Shown here piece by piece: positions 36,666-46,153 of a stretch of DNA of 64,000 nt. The stretch is from Pseudolabrys sp. (GTDB taxonomy: Bacteria > Pseudomonadota > Alphaproteobacteria > Rhizobiales > Xanthobacteraceae): assembly GCA_017849615.1 (NCBI GenBank), contig JAFIGS010000011.1, forward strand, positions 310,001 through 374,000, in the 5' to 3' direction. Each line of letters begins with the position of its first letter. The first letter of the stretch is position 1. A program made the position numbers and the translations under genes. Below the pieces are notes generated by a model. The model searched no databases. It worked only from the letters and a program-made list of their open reading frames with translations, and was not told the DNA's origin.

Positions 36666-37085
36666 ATGTACCTGCTCGGCTTTCCCCTGCTGCTGGTTCC
36701 TTTCGCGATCTACAACATCGTTGCCTTTCTCTGGGCCGGCGTAAGCTGGTCCGATGCCGCCACGCGCGTACACCTGGTGTCCGGTGGCGAGTGGACGATG
36801 TCTGCCGGCGACATTCTGATCGCCGTGTCGCTCGTTTTCCTGTTCGGCGAAATCGTCAAGGCGACGCGCATCGGCACCCGGGCGGTGGTCGATCATGCGC
36901 TGTCGCTTCTGCTGTTCCTCGCCATGATGGTCGAATTCCTGCTGGTGCCGCAGGCCGCTACCGCGACGTTCTTCCTTTTGCTTGCGATCAGCTTAGTCGA
37001 CGTGCTCGCCGGTTTCGCCGTGACCCTGCGCACCGCGCAGCGCGACCTCACGGTCGAAGGGCTGCCGTCGGCGCCAACCTCCTGA
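36666..37085 (+). CDS. Conserved membrane protein of unknown function
   Basis: 139 residues with four hydrophobic helices: LLGFPLLLVPFAIYNIVAFL, ILIAVSLVFLFGEIVKA, HALSLLLFLAMMVEFLL and ATFFLLLAISLVDVLAGFAV. The charged C-terminus is cytoplasmic. It starts 33 bp after rpmF and ends 9 bp before ggt, so it may be co-transcribed. Its function is unknown. Confidence 0.75.
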   Translation: MYLLGFPLLLVPFAIYNIVAFLWAGVSWSDAATRVHLVSGGEWTMSAGDILIAVSLVFLFGEIVKATRIGTRAVVDHALSLLLFLAMMVEFLLVPQAATATFFLLLAISLVDVLAGFAVTLRTAQRDLTVEGLPSAPTS

Positions 37086-37094
37086 GTCTTTCCC

Positions 37095-38675
37095 ATGTCC
37101 CGTGATTTCCAGTTGCCCGGCCGTTCGCCGGTGATCGCCTGCGACGGCATGGCGGCGACGTCCCACCCGCTGGCGAGCCTCGTCGCCGTCGATATCCTGC
37201 GCGAAGGCGGCACCGCCGCCGACGCCGCGGTCGCGGCCTGCGCCACCTTGTGCGTGGTCGAGCCGCACATGACCGGCATCGGCGGCGACTGCTATGCGCT
37301 GGTGTCGAAACCCGGCAAGCCGGTATGGGGCTATAACGGCTCCGGCCGCGCCGGCGCCAAGGCTTCCGATGAAGCGCTGCGCTCGCAGGGCCTCAAGGAA
37401 ATCGGCGACTCGATTCACGCCGTCACCGTGCCGGGCGCGCTCGATGCGTGGGATGCGTTGCTCAAGGCCCACGGCCGCTTCGATCTGGAACGCCTACTGC
37501 AGCGCGCGATTCGCTACGCCGAGAACGGCTGGCCGGTCGCCTCGCGCGTCGCCTGGGACTGGAAGCGTTTCGTCGGGAAACTGAGCAAGGATGCCGGCGC
37601 CAGCAAGCATTACCTGTTTAACGGCTTGCCGCCGAACGAAGGCGACATCGTCAGGTCGCCGGCGCTGGGCCAAACCTTGCGCACGCTCGGCCGGAAAGGC
37701 GCGCGGGCCTTCTACGAAGGCGAACTCGCCGACGACATGGCGGCCACTCTTGCGGCCAAGGGCTCATTCATTACCGCCGAGGATTTCAGCGCGCACCGCG
37801 GCGACGAAGTGACGCCGATATCGACTAATTATCGCGGTCTCGATCTCGTTGAAATCCCGCCGAACGGGCAGGGCATCGTCGCCCTGATCATGCTCAACAT
37901 TCTCGAGAACTTCGATCTCGCATCCTTCGACCCGTTGGGGCCGGAGCGCTTCCACCTGCAGATCGAGGCCGCGCGGCTCGGCTACGCTATCCGCGACGCT
38001 CATCTCGCCGACATCGCGCATATGCGCATCAAGGTCGCCGATCTCATCGACAAGGGCTTCGCAAGGAAGCTCGCCGCGCAGATCGACATCAACAAGCGCG
38101 CCGAATTTCCCGATGCGCCGACGCCGGGCAGCGACACGATCTATCTCACCGTCGTCGACAGGGATCGCACCGCCGTCTCGTTCATCAACTCGCTGTATTC
38201 GGCTTTCGGCCTCGGCGTCTGCACCGAGAAGTCGGGCATCATGCTGACCAATCGCGGCGCCTGCTTCACGCTCGCCCGCGACCACGTCAACACCTTCGGT
38301 CCGAACAAGCGGCCGATGCATACCATCATTCCCGGCCTGACCATGAAGGATGGCCGCTGCGACATGAGCTTCGGTGTCATGGGTGGGTCGTACCAGCCGA
38401 TGGGTCACGCCCAGATCGTGCTCAACATGCTCGATTACGGCATGGACGTGCAGGAGGCGATCGACTGCCCGCGCTTCATGTTCGAGGATGGACAGGTGCT
38501 GCTCGAGCGCGGCACGCCTCAGAAGACGATCGACGGCCTCAAGGCGCGCGGCCATCTGGTCGCCGACGCGACGTTGCCATGGGGCGGCGCGCAGTCGATC
38601 AGGATCGACTGGCAGCGCGGCGTGCTGATCGGCGGCTCCGAGCCGCGCAAGGACGGCCTGGCGCTCGGTTACTGA
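37095..38675 (+). CDS. ggt: Gamma-glutamyltransferase
   Basis: A 526-residue Ntn-hydrolase. The large-subunit part includes ACATLCVVEPHMTGIGGDCY and NGSGRAGAKAS. The autoprocessing site is in PGSDTIYLTVVD, where Thr would become the N-terminal nucleophile of the small subunit; PMHTIIPGLTMKDGR and MGGSYQPMGHAQ follow. No signal peptide is visible, so it belongs to the cytoplasmic/short form. It cleaves gamma-glutamyl bonds such as in glutathione. Confidence 0.9.
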   Translation: MSRDFQLPGRSPVIACDGMAATSHPLASLVAVDILREGGTAADAAVAACATLCVVEPHMTGIGGDCYALVSKPGKPVWGYNGSGRAGAKASDEALRSQGLKEIGDSIHAVTVPGALDAWDALLKAHGRFDLERLLQRAIRYAENGWPVASRVAWDWKRFVGKLSKDAGASKHYLFNGLPPNEGDIVRSPALGQTLRTLGRKGARAFYEGELADDMAATLAAKGSFITAEDFSAHRGDEVTPISTNYRGLDLVEIPPNGQGIVALIMLNILENFDLASFDPLGPERFHLQIEAARLGYAIRDAHLADIAHMRIKVADLIDKGFARKLAAQIDINKRAEFPDAPTPGSDTIYLTVVDRDRTAVSFINSLYSAFGLGVCTEKSGIMLTNRGACFTLARDHVNTFGPNKRPMHTIIPGLTMKDGRCDMSFGVMGGSYQPMGHAQIVLNMLDYGMDVQEAIDCPRFMFEDGQVLLERGTPQKTIDGLKARGHLVADATLPWGGAQSIRIDWQRGVLIGGSEPRKDGLALGY

Positions 38676-38691
38676 TGTTCGGGCGGAAGAT

Positions 38692-38985
38692 TCAGACCAG
38701 CGCCGCGGCGGCGCGGTAGGCCGCCAGCGCTTCCATCGGCTCGGCCCGGCGGCGGTCCCGCGTCTGCGGTGCCTGGTCGCGGGTGGCGATGAGCTGCGCC
38801 AAAAAGGCCGCCTGGCGGTAGGAAGACGCCGGCTCGGGCGTCGGCGGCGTCCCGATCATGACCAGTTCGCGCCCCGGCTTGCGGTCGTCGGCGGAATCCT
38901 GGTTGACGGACCCTTGCCGCGACTCATCCGGCGTCGTCAAATCGAGACGCTGGTGGGTGAGGTGTCTGGCCGTTTCGATCCGCAT
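38692..38985 (-). CDS. Small conserved hypothetical protein
   Basis: 97 residues, polar, no membrane segment. The C-terminal half SSYRQAAFLAQLIATRDQAP followed by RRRAEPMEALAAYRAA recalls a short protein common in Hyphomicrobiales. The reading frame and codon pattern look genuine, and the gene lies convergent to ggt. No function can be given. Confidence 0.6.
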   Translation of the reverse strand: MRIETARHLTHQRLDLTTPDESRQGSVNQDSADDRKPGRELVMIGTPPTPEPASSYRQAAFLAQLIATRDQAPQTRDRRRAEPMEALAAYRAAAALV

Positions 38986-39201
38986 CGGGTCAATTCTGTT
39001 CCAGGGAGAGACAGGTCGGGTCGTGTTCCATCTCTTAGGGGCAAGCGCTGTGCCGTTAACACTTCGTCGTGGTTAAAGCGCGGCAACGCCCGGTTCTCCC
39101 GGATTTATTTAAGTGTTGCCGGGTAGGGTTTGTACCGTGTTCATCTGTGGGTTAACCCGCTGCGGCTCGCGGCGTTCCCGAAACGGGACAAAGGAATTCG
39201 C

Positions 39202-40887
39202 GTGATCAAGGTCGGTGAAACCGCGCTCGGCGTCGGTGACATCCTGCGGCTTGTTGGGGAAGCCACCTACGAATGGCGACTCAATGACGACCGGCTGTCG
39301 TGGAGCCCTCATGCGGCGGCGGTGTTCGGCGTTACCGACCTGGCGCCGCTGGAAACGGGTTCCGGTTTTGCGCGGCATGTCGATGCGGGCGGCGGCGTGA
39401 GCCGTCTCGACGCGGTGACCAAAAGCAGCCAGCGCGATGGCGGCGAAGGCGTGCCTTACGAGGCGCAATATGCCTTCAGGCGCGCCGATGGCACCACGAC
39501 CTGGATCGAGGATACCGGCCGCTGGTTCGCCGGTGCGGACGGCAAACCTGCGCGGGCCTGCGGCGTCGTGCGTTCGATCGACGCGCGGCACGAGCGCGAA
39601 CAGGAGCTGCAATGGCTCGCCAAATTCGACCCGCTGACCGGCGAGCTTAACCGCACCTCGATCATCGAGATTCTGTCGAAGACGCTCGACGACACCATCC
39701 GCTTCCGTGGCTCCTGCGGCTTTCTGCTGGTCGCCATCGATCATCTCGGGAATCTCAACGACTCCTACGGCTTCGAGGTCACCGAAAATGTGATCGCCGA
39801 AGTCGGCAAGCGCCTCCGCGCCCGCGTGCGCGGCAAGGACTTCTTCGGCCGCATCTCCGGCAACAAGTTCGCCGTGGTGCTGACGAGCTGCACGCCCGAC
39901 GAACTGACCGTCGCCGCCGAACGCCTGCTGGCCGGCGTACGGGATGAGCCGATCGCGACCTCGGCCGGCTCGGTCGCCGTCACCATTACCATCGGCGGCA
40001 TCACCGCGCCGCGCCATGCCTCGACGCTGAATGAAGTGCTGAGCCGTTCGCAGGACGCGCTGACCGCCGCGCGCGACAAGCGGCGCGGCTCCTTCGCCGC
40101 CTACCGGCCCAGCGTCGAGCGCGACGCGCTCCGTAAGGAAAGCCTGCGCGCCACCGACGAGATCATCGCCGCCCTCAACGATCGCCGCATCGCGCTGGCT
40201 TTCGAGCCGGTGGTCGAGGCGCGTTCATGCGACATCGCTTTCTACGAATGCCTCATCCGCGCCCATCGCGAGGACGGCACGCCGCTCAACGCCGCGGATA
40301 TCATCCCGGCGGCCGAGCGGCTGGGTCTGGTGCGCATGCTCGACCATCGCGTGCTCGAGCTGGTTGTCGGCGAGCCGCAGCTTTCGACCAGCGTCAATGT
40401 CTCGCCGGCTTCGGCGATTGATCCGGCATGGTGGAACGCCCTCGGCGCCATGTTGCGCGCCAATCCGGGCGTCGGCGAGCGGCTGATCGTCGAGATCACC
40501 GAGACCGCCGCCATCCAGGATGTCGACGACGCCCGCGGCTTCGTCACCCGGGTCAAGGATCTCGGCTGCCGCATCGCCATCGACGATTTCGGCGCCGGCC
40601 ATACCTCATTCCGCAACCTGCGCCGTCTCGGCGTCGATATCGTGAAGATCGATGGCGCCTTCGTGCAGGACATCGTGCGCTCGGAAGACGACCGCGCCTT
40701 CGTGCACACGATGATCGATCTGGCGCATCGCCTGCGTATCCAGGCGGTGGCGGAATGGGTGCAGGATGAAGCCGCCGCCGCGCTGCTGCGCGACTGGGGC
40801 TGCGACTACATGCAGGGCGCGTTCACCGGACTGGCGTCCGGCGACAGGCCGTGGCTGGCAGGTGGCGGCAGCAAAGCGGCGGTTTAG
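39202..40887 (+). CDS. PAS-GGDEF-EAL protein, probably phosphodiesterase
   Basis: 561 residues from the GTG at 39202 (AAGGA upstream). Residues 1-130 form a PAS-like sensor (YEWRLNDDRLSWSPHAAAVFG). The GGDEF domain is degenerate: the active loop reads GRISGNKFAVVL instead of GGDEF, so cyclase activity is unlikely. The EAL domain keeps the metal and substrate residues: YECLIR (ExLxR), SVNVSP, EITET, AIDDFGAGHTSF, VKIDGAF, AVAEWV. It probably hydrolyses cyclic-di-GMP, with the degenerate domain regulating it. Confidence 0.88.
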   Translation: MIKVGETALGVGDILRLVGEATYEWRLNDDRLSWSPHAAAVFGVTDLAPLETGSGFARHVDAGGGVSRLDAVTKSSQRDGGEGVPYEAQYAFRRADGTTTWIEDTGRWFAGADGKPARACGVVRSIDARHEREQELQWLAKFDPLTGELNRTSIIEILSKTLDDTIRFRGSCGFLLVAIDHLGNLNDSYGFEVTENVIAEVGKRLRARVRGKDFFGRISGNKFAVVLTSCTPDELTVAAERLLAGVRDEPIATSAGSVAVTITIGGITAPRHASTLNEVLSRSQDALTAARDKRRGSFAAYRPSVERDALRKESLRATDEIIAALNDRRIALAFEPVVEARSCDIAFYECLIRAHREDGTPLNAADIIPAAERLGLVRMLDHRVLELVVGEPQLSTSVNVSPASAIDPAWWNALGAMLRANPGVGERLIVEITETAAIQDVDDARGFVTRVKDLGCRIAIDDFGAGHTSFRNLRRLGVDIVKIDGAFVQDIVRSEDDRAFVHTMIDLAHRLRIQAVAEWVQDEAAAALLRDWGCDYMQGAFTGLASGDRPWLAGGGSKAAV

Positions 40888-40926
40888 TCGCCGCCGCGGC
40901 GCGCGACGGCGTTCAACCCGTCGATT

Positions 40927-41514
40927 TCAGTCCTTGCCGCCCATGCGGTCGAGACGCTTCTGCATCTCATCGAGCTGGCGCTTGAGCTCGTCCATGTCGG
41001 ACCCGGACGAGGCGGGGGTCGAGGGCTTCTCCGGCGCCGCTTCGCTGGCCTTGTTGCGGGCGAAGGGCGGTGTGAACATGGCGAAGGTCTTCTCGAACAT
41101 CTCCATGTTGCGGCGGACCTGATCCTCCATCGAGCCGAAACCGCCGACGCCGCCGAAAGCCTTTTCCATCTGCTCGCGGAACTTGCCCTGCTGGCTGGTC
41201 AGCGTCGACATCGACTGCTCGAGGAAATGCGGCACCATCATCTGCATGGAGTCGCCGTAGAAGCGGATCAGTTGCCGCAGGAACGCGATCGGCAGCAGGC
41301 TCTGCCCTTCCTTGTTCTCCTGCTCGAAGATGATCTGCGCCAGAACCGAGCGAGTAATGTCCTCGCTGCTCTTGGCATCGAAGACCACGAAATCTTCGCC
41401 GTTTTTGACCATGACGGCGAGATCTTCCAAGGTCACGTAAGTACTGGTGCCGGTATTATAGAGCCGCCGGTTGGCGTATTTCTTGATGGTGACCGGCTCT
41501 TTATTGTCTGCCAT
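40927..41514 (-). CDS. phaR: Polyhydroxyalkanoate synthesis repressor PhaR
   Basis: 195 residues from the ATG at 41514 with GGAGGAAA upstream. The DNA-binding PhaR N-terminal domain is clear: VTIKKYANRRLYNTGTSTYV, LEDLAVMVKNGEDFVVFDA, followed by the PHB accumulation regulatory domain (AQIIFEQENKEGQSLLP). The C-terminal segment is a short coiled coil. PhaR binds PHB granules and represses phasin genes; it is divergent from phaA here. Confidence 0.94.
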   Translation of the reverse strand: MADNKEPVTIKKYANRRLYNTGTSTYVTLEDLAVMVKNGEDFVVFDAKSSEDITRSVLAQIIFEQENKEGQSLLPIAFLRQLIRFYGDSMQMMVPHFLEQSMSTLTSQQGKFREQMEKAFGGVGGFGSMEDQVRRNMEMFEKTFAMFTPPFARNKASEAAPEKPSTPASSGSDMDELKRQLDEMQKRLDRMGGKD

Positions 41515-41618
41515 GGGTCCACGTTTCCTCCGCCCTGCCATGAGCATAACCGCATTCCGACGGCGCGGGCCAGTTGTTTTATGGCGGCGCGGGATGCTTA
41601 AAGAGCACCGCACCATCA

Positions 41619-41634
41619 CTTGCGTTAACGCAAG
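41619..41634. promoter_or_regulatory. Perfect 16-bp palindrome in the phaR/phaA divergent region
   Basis: CTTGCGTTAACGCAAG has perfect symmetry and lies about midway between the phaR and phaA starts. It is a good operator candidate; PhaR recognises GC-containing palindromic sites in relatives, but binding here is not shown. Confidence 0.6.
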
Positions 41635-41763
41635 GAAGTGTCCAATTTCCGGCCATAACTTCACTCGCGGCTGTTGTTGACAGGGTGGGGTGCCCTGTTG
41701 AGGATGCGGCACCGCCAAAAGGCCGCCTCAGACCCTCACAGCCCCGCTTAAGGAGAGTTCCCC

Positions 41764-42939
41764 ATGCAAGACGATGTCGTCATTGTCAGCGCTGCCCGCA
41801 CGCCGGTCGGCGCCTTTAACGGTGCTTTTGCCAATTTGCCGGCCCACGAGCTCGGAAAAGCCGCCATTTCGGCCGCGCTCCAGCGCGCCGGTATCGAGGG
41901 TGACCGCGTCAGCGAGGTCGTCATGGGCCAGATCCTCACCGCCGGTCAGGGTCAGAACCCGGCCCGTCAGGCCTCCATCGCCGCCGGCATTCCGGTCGAA
42001 AGCCCTGCCTGGGGCGTGAACCAGCTCTGCGGCTCGGGCCTGCGCGCGGTCGCGCTCGGCTATCAGGCCATCCTCAACGGCGACAGCGACATCGTCGTCG
42101 CCGGCGGCCAGGAGTCGATGAGCATGGCGCCGCATGCCCAGCATCTGCGCGCCGGCGTCAAGATGGGTTCGCTCGAACTCGTCGATACCATGATCAAGGA
42201 CGGCTTGTGGGACGCCTTCAACGGCTATCACATGGGCAACACGGCCGAGAACGTCGCCAAGCAGTGGCAGATCACCCGCCAGCAGCAGGACGAATTCGCG
42301 GTCGCCTCGCAGAACAAGGCCGAGGCCGCGATGAAGGCCGGCAAGTTCAAGGACGAGATCGTCCCGGTAACCATCAAGGGCCGCAAGGGCGACACCGTCG
42401 TCGACACCGACGAATATCCGAAGGCCGGCGTGACGCTCGAGGGCATCGCCAAGCTGCGCCCGGCCTTCGACAAGGAAGGCACCGTGACCGCGGCCAGCGC
42501 CTCCGGCATCAATGACGGCGCCGCCGCCGTGGTGCTGATGCGCGCCTCCGAAGCCGCCAAGCTCGGCAAGACCCCGCTCGCCCGCATCGTGTCCTGGGCG
42601 CAGGCCGGCGTCGATCCCAAGATCATGGGTTCGGGCCCGATCCCGGCTTCGCGCGCCGCGCTGAAGAAGGCCGGCTGGAATCACCAGGACCTCGACCTGG
42701 TCGAGGCCAACGAGGCCTTCGCGGCGCAGGCCTGCGCGGTGAACAAGGACCTCGGCTGGGATACCTCCAAGGTCAACGTCAATGGCGGCGCCATCGCCAT
42801 CGGCCATCCTATCGGCGCGTCCGGTGCCCGTGTGCTCACGACCCTGCTGTTCGAGATGCAAAAGCGCGACGCCAAGAAGGGTCTTGCCACCCTCTGCATC
42901 GGCGGCGGCATGGGTATCGCCATGTGCGTCGAACGGTAG
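41764..42939 (+). CDS. phaA: Acetyl-CoA acetyltransferase (PHB thiolase)
   Basis: A 391-residue biosynthetic thiolase. The Cys nucleophile is in [11 protein letters not shown] (about residue 89), the His in [15 protein letters not shown], and the second Cys in LCIGGGMG. It condenses two acetyl-CoA to acetoacetyl-CoA for PHB synthesis. phaB follows after 310 bp. It is the most canonical PhaA among the three thiolases of the window. Confidence 0.94.
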   Translation: MQDDVVIVSAARTPVGAFNGAFANLPAHELGKAAISAALQRAGIEGDRVSEVVMGQILTAGQGQNPARQASIAAGIPVESPAWGVNQLCGSGLRAVALGYQAILNGDSDIVVAGGQESMSMAPHAQHLRAGVKMGSLELVDTMIKDGLWDAFNGYHMGNTAENVAKQWQITRQQQDEFAVASQNKAEAAMKAGKFKDEIVPVTIKGRKGDTVVDTDEYPKAGVTLEGIAKLRPAFDKEGTVTAASASGINDGAAAVVLMRASEAAKLGKTPLARIVSWAQAGVDPKIMGSGPIPASRAALKKAGWNHQDLDLVEANEAFAAQACAVNKDLGWDTSKVNVNGGAIAIGHPIGASGARVLTTLLFEMQKRDAKKGLATLCIGGGMGIAMCVER

Positions 42940-42942
42940 CAA

Positions 42943-42965
42943 GACGCACCGGAAAAAGGTGCGTC
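42943..42965. other. Hairpin after phaA
   Basis: GACGCACC-GGAAAAA-GGTGCGTC, perfect 8-bp stem 3 bp after the phaA stop. It has no T-tract, so it may protect the phaA mRNA 3' end rather than terminate. Confidence 0.55.
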
Positions 42966-43040
42966 GAGCGCTGATCGTAGCATCGGTGACCTGACGCGTT
43001 CGCAGCGCACAATCGCCGACTTGATCTGAATCACAGCCAG

Positions 43041-43072
43041 GGCCGCATTTCGGAGTTATCCGAAATGCGGCC
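43041..43072 (+). terminator. Strong terminator-like hairpin between phaA and phaB
   Basis: Perfect 14-bp stem GGCCGCATTTCGGA/TCCGAAATGCGGCC with a GTTA loop, followed by TTAGCCTTT. It suggests phaA and phaB can be separately transcribed. The rest of 42940-43249 has no gene; TTGATCTGAATCAC at 43021 is close to an FNR-type box. Confidence 0.7.
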
Positions 43073-43249
43073 TTAGCCTTTAGACGATGCGCGGTTGTGG
43101 CTTGTTGCGAATAGTGAGCGAGGCTTTAATCTGCCATCAACAAGTCGCGATGAGCGGCATAAGAATTGCTCCGCCGGGGAGATTGGCAAGGAGCTCGTTT
43201 GTCGGGGGACGGCAAGAAAAGTGACGAAAAAGGTTCTGGGAGAGGGACA

Positions 43250-43978
43250 ATGGCTCGCGTTGCATTGGTGACTGGCGGTACCCGCGGTATCGGGGCTGCG
43301 ATTTCGAAAGCGCTCAAGGACAAGGGTTACAAGGTTGCCGCGAGCTATGCCGGCAACGATGAAGCCGCGCAGAAATTCAAGGCCGAGACAGGCATCCCTG
43401 TCTTTAAATGGGACGTCTCGTCCTATGAGGCCTGCGGCGAAGGTATCAAGAAGGTCGAGGCCGAGGTCGGCCCGATCGACGTGTTGATCAACAATGCCGG
43501 CATCACCAAGGACGGCATGTTCCACCGCATGACGGTTGAGCAGTGGAACGCGGTCATCGGCACCAATCTCGGCTCGCTGTTCAACATGACCCGCCAGGTC
43601 TGGGAAGGCATGCGCGCGCGCAAGTTCGGCCGCGTGGTCAATATCTCCTCGATCAACGGCCAGAAGGGCCAGATGGGTCAGGTGAACTATTCCGCCGCCA
43701 AGGCCGGCGAGCTCGGCTTTACCAAGGCGCTGGCGCAGGAAGGCGCCAAGGCCGGCATCACCGTCAACGCCATCTGCCCCGGCTATATCAACACCGAAAT
43801 GGTGCAGGCGGTGCCGAAGGACGTGCTGGAGAAATCCATCCTGCCGCAGATCCCGATCGGTCGCCTCGGCGAACCGGAAGAGATCGCGCGCTGCGTGGTC
43901 TTTCTGGCCGCCGACGATGCCGGCCTCATCACCGGCGCGACGCTGACCGCGAATGGCGGGCAGTATTTCGCCTCCTAA
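43250..43978 (+). CDS. phaB: Acetoacetyl-CoA reductase
   Basis: 242 residues from the ATG at 43250 (GAGAGGGA upstream). SDR motifs TGGTRGIGAAI, NNAGITKDGMFHRM, the catalytic Ser in NISSINGQKGQ, and YSAAKAG are those of PhaB. The product is NADPH-dependent R-3-hydroxybutyryl-CoA for PHB polymerase. The polymerase gene phaC is not in the window. Confidence 0.94.
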   Translation: MARVALVTGGTRGIGAAISKALKDKGYKVAASYAGNDEAAQKFKAETGIPVFKWDVSSYEACGEGIKKVEAEVGPIDVLINNAGITKDGMFHRMTVEQWNAVIGTNLGSLFNMTRQVWEGMRARKFGRVVNISSINGQKGQMGQVNYSAAKAGELGFTKALAQEGAKAGITVNAICPGYINTEMVQAVPKDVLEKSILPQIPIGRLGEPEEIARCVVFLAADDAGLITGATLTANGGQYFAS

Positions 43979-44015
43979 GGCGCTTCCGCCCCGCGTCTCA
44001 ATTGGCTAGATCAGG

Positions 44016-44045
44016 CGGCCCGCCCATCAGAAGGCGGGCCGTTTT
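44016..44045 (+). terminator. Rho-independent terminator after phaB
   Basis: CGGCCCGCC-CATCAGAA-GGCGGGCCG (9-bp perfect stem) followed by TTTT. Confidence 0.88.
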
Positions 44046-44064
44046 GCATTGCAAGGAGACGCCC

Positions 44065-45153
44065 ATGGCCACATCCCCGAACACCAATCGCGTCCACCGC
44101 ATCGCGGTCATCCCCGGCGATGGCATCGGCAAGGAAGTCGTGCCGGAGGGCGTGCGCGTGCTCGAGGCGGCGGCCAGGAAATTCGGCTTCAAGCTCCAGC
44201 TCGACGATTTCGACTTCGCGTCCTGCGACTATTACGAAAAGCACGGCCGCATGATGCCGGAGGACTGGAAGGAGAAGATCGGCAAGCACGACGCCATCTA
44301 CTTCGGCGCCGTCGGCATGCCGGACCGGGTGCCGGACCACATCTCGCTGTGGGGCTCGCTGATCCTGTTTCGCCGCGAATTCGACCAGTACGTCAATCTG
44401 CGCCCGGTGCGGCTGATGCCGGGCGTGCCGTGCCCGCTGGCCGGCCGCAAGCCGGGCGACATCGACTTCTGGGTCGTGCGCGAGAACACCGAAGGCGAAT
44501 ACTCGGCCATCGGCGGCAAGATGTTTCCCGGCACCGACCGCGAGGTCGTGGTGCAGGAAACGGTGATGAGCCGTGTCGGCGTCGACCGCGTGCTGAAATT
44601 CGCCTTCGAACTCGCCAAATCAACGCCGAAGAAGCACCTCACCTCGGCCACCAAATCGAACGGCATCGCCATCACCATGCCGTACTGGGACGAGCGCGTG
44701 AAGGAGAGGGCCAAGAACTATCCGGACGTGAAGTGGAACCAGTTCCACATCGACATCCTCACCGCGCACTTCGTCATGAACCCCGACAGGTTCAACGTCG
44801 TCGTCGCGTCCAACCTGTTCGGCGATATCCTGTCCGATCTCGGCCCGGCCTGCACCGGCACCATCGGCATCGCGCCGTCGGGCAACATCAATCCGGAGCG
44901 CAATTTCCCGTCGGTGTTCGAGCCGGTTCATGGTTCGGCGCCGGACATCTTCGGGCAGGGCATCGCCAATCCGGTCGGCCAGATCTGGTCCGGCGCCATG
45001 ATGCTCGACCATCTCGGCGAACACGAAGCGTCGGCCGCCATCGTCAAGGCGATCGAGACCGTGCTGGCGCAGGACAAGCTGCGCACGCGCGATCTCAAGG
45101 GCTCGGCCAATACGGTCGAATGCGGCAAGGCGGTCGCGGAGGCGCTGAACTGA
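44065..45153 (+). CDS. Tartrate dehydrogenase-like isopropylmalate/isocitrate dehydrogenase family enzyme
   Basis: 362 residues from the ATG at 44065 with AAGGAG upstream. IAVIPGDGIGKEVVPEG, VNLRPVRLMPGVPCPL, VVRENTEGEYSAIGG, and the metal-binding SNLFGDILSDL are present. The NAD site region is FEPVHGSAPDIFGQGIANP. The PVRLMPGVPCPL stretch and length fit the TtuC/YeaU tartrate dehydrogenase (also D-malate dehydrogenase) branch rather than LeuB. The substrate should be called tentative. Confidence 0.86.
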   Translation: MATSPNTNRVHRIAVIPGDGIGKEVVPEGVRVLEAAARKFGFKLQLDDFDFASCDYYEKHGRMMPEDWKEKIGKHDAIYFGAVGMPDRVPDHISLWGSLILFRREFDQYVNLRPVRLMPGVPCPLAGRKPGDIDFWVVRENTEGEYSAIGGKMFPGTDREVVVQETVMSRVGVDRVLKFAFELAKSTPKKHLTSATKSNGIAITMPYWDERVKERAKNYPDVKWNQFHIDILTAHFVMNPDRFNVVVASNLFGDILSDLGPACTGTIGIAPSGNINPERNFPSVFEPVHGSAPDIFGQGIANPVGQIWSGAMMLDHLGEHEASAAIVKAIETVLAQDKLRTRDLKGSANTVECGKAVAEALN

Positions 45154-45156
45154 TTT

Positions 45157-45276
45157 CGTCGTCCCCGCGGAAGCGGGGACCCATACGCCGCGGCGCCTTG
45201 AGCGAAAAAAGTCGTCGCGGCCTTTACAACATTACTCGCTCAGGGATTATGGGCCCCCGCTTCCGCGGGGATGACC
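45157..45276. repeat. REP-like palindromic repeat
   Basis: GTCCCCGC-GGAA-GCGGGGAC (45161-45180) and CCCCGC-TTCC-GCGGGG (45255-45270) form two hairpins in a tail-to-head gap; the second overlaps a possible upstream start of the next gene. Confidence 0.72.
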
Positions 45277-45285
45277 AGAAGCACC

Positions 45286-46149
45286 ATGTCCTCCCTCCAA
45301 TCCACCCTCATCGGCTTTTCCGCGATCCTGATGTGGTCGTTGCTGGCGCTGCTGACGGTGGCGTCGGGCGCCGTGCCGCCGTTTCAGCTTGCGGCGATGA
45401 CCTTCGCCATCGGCGGCGCCATCGGCGCGGTGTGGGTGACATGGAGCGGGTCGTGGGGCGCGCTCCGCCAAAGCCCGCGCGCCTGGGCGCTCGGCGTCGG
45501 CGGCCTGTTCGGCTATCACGCGCTGTATTTCATCTCGCTGCGGCTGGCGCCGCCGGCCGAGGCTGGGCTGCTGAATTATCTCTGGCCGCTGTTGATCGTA
45601 TTGTTTTCCGGCCTGCTGCCGGGCGAGAAACTGCGCTGGTACTCGGTCGCGGGCGCGCTCATCGGCTTTGCCGGCACGGCCATCCTGTTCGCCGGCAAAG
45701 GACTGACGCCAACCGGCGGAGCAACGACGGGCTACATCGCGGCGCTGATGGCGGCGTTCGTCTGGGCCGGTTACTCGGTGCTGTCGCGCAGGCTGGCGAG
45801 CGTGCCGACCGCCGCGGTCGCGGGCTTCTGCCTGGTGACGGCGGCGCTGGCCGCGCTGTGCCACCTCACGCTCGAGACCACGGTGTGGCCGAACGGCCTC
45901 GAGGAATGGGAAGCGGTGATCGCGCTTGGCGTCGGGCCGGTCGGCGCCGCGTTCTATGCCTGGGATATCGGCGTCAAGCGCGGCGACATTCGCCTGCTCG
46001 GCGTTGCGTCCTACGCCGCGCCGGTGCTGTCGACGCTGTTTCTGGTGCTCGCGGGATTTGCCGAAGCGCGCATCACCTTGCTGCTGTCGGCCCTGCTGAT
46101 CGCCGGCGGCGGCCTGCTCGCGGCCAAGGATATGCTGCGGCGGAAGTGA
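45286..46149 (+). CDS. EamA/DMT-family transporter
   Basis: 287 residues from the ATG at 45286; an ATG at 45271 immediately abuts the palindromic repeat and is less likely. Ten hydrophobic helices in two EamA repeats (GFSAILMWSLLALLTVA ... LLLSALLIAGGGLLAAKDML). The segment LAPPAEAGLLNYLWPLLIVLFSG is typical of aromatic amino-acid exporter-like members (YddG group), but the substrate is unproven. Confidence 0.86.
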   Translation: MSSLQSTLIGFSAILMWSLLALLTVASGAVPPFQLAAMTFAIGGAIGAVWVTWSGSWGALRQSPRAWALGVGGLFGYHALYFISLRLAPPAEAGLLNYLWPLLIVLFSGLLPGEKLRWYSVAGALIGFAGTAILFAGKGLTPTGGATTGYIAALMAAFVWAGYSVLSRRLASVPTAAVAGFCLVTAALAALCHLTLETTVWPNGLEEWEAVIALGVGPVGAAFYAWDIGVKRGDIRLLGVASYAAPVLSTLFLVLAGFAEARITLLLSALLIAGGGLLAAKDMLRRK

Positions 46150-46153
46150 GGTT

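Noticed and set aside
43021-43034. TTGATCTGAATCAC as an FNR/FixK site for phaB
   Set aside because: One mismatch in the last position, and a strong terminator-like hairpin lies between it and phaB, so a role as phaB activator site is doubtful.
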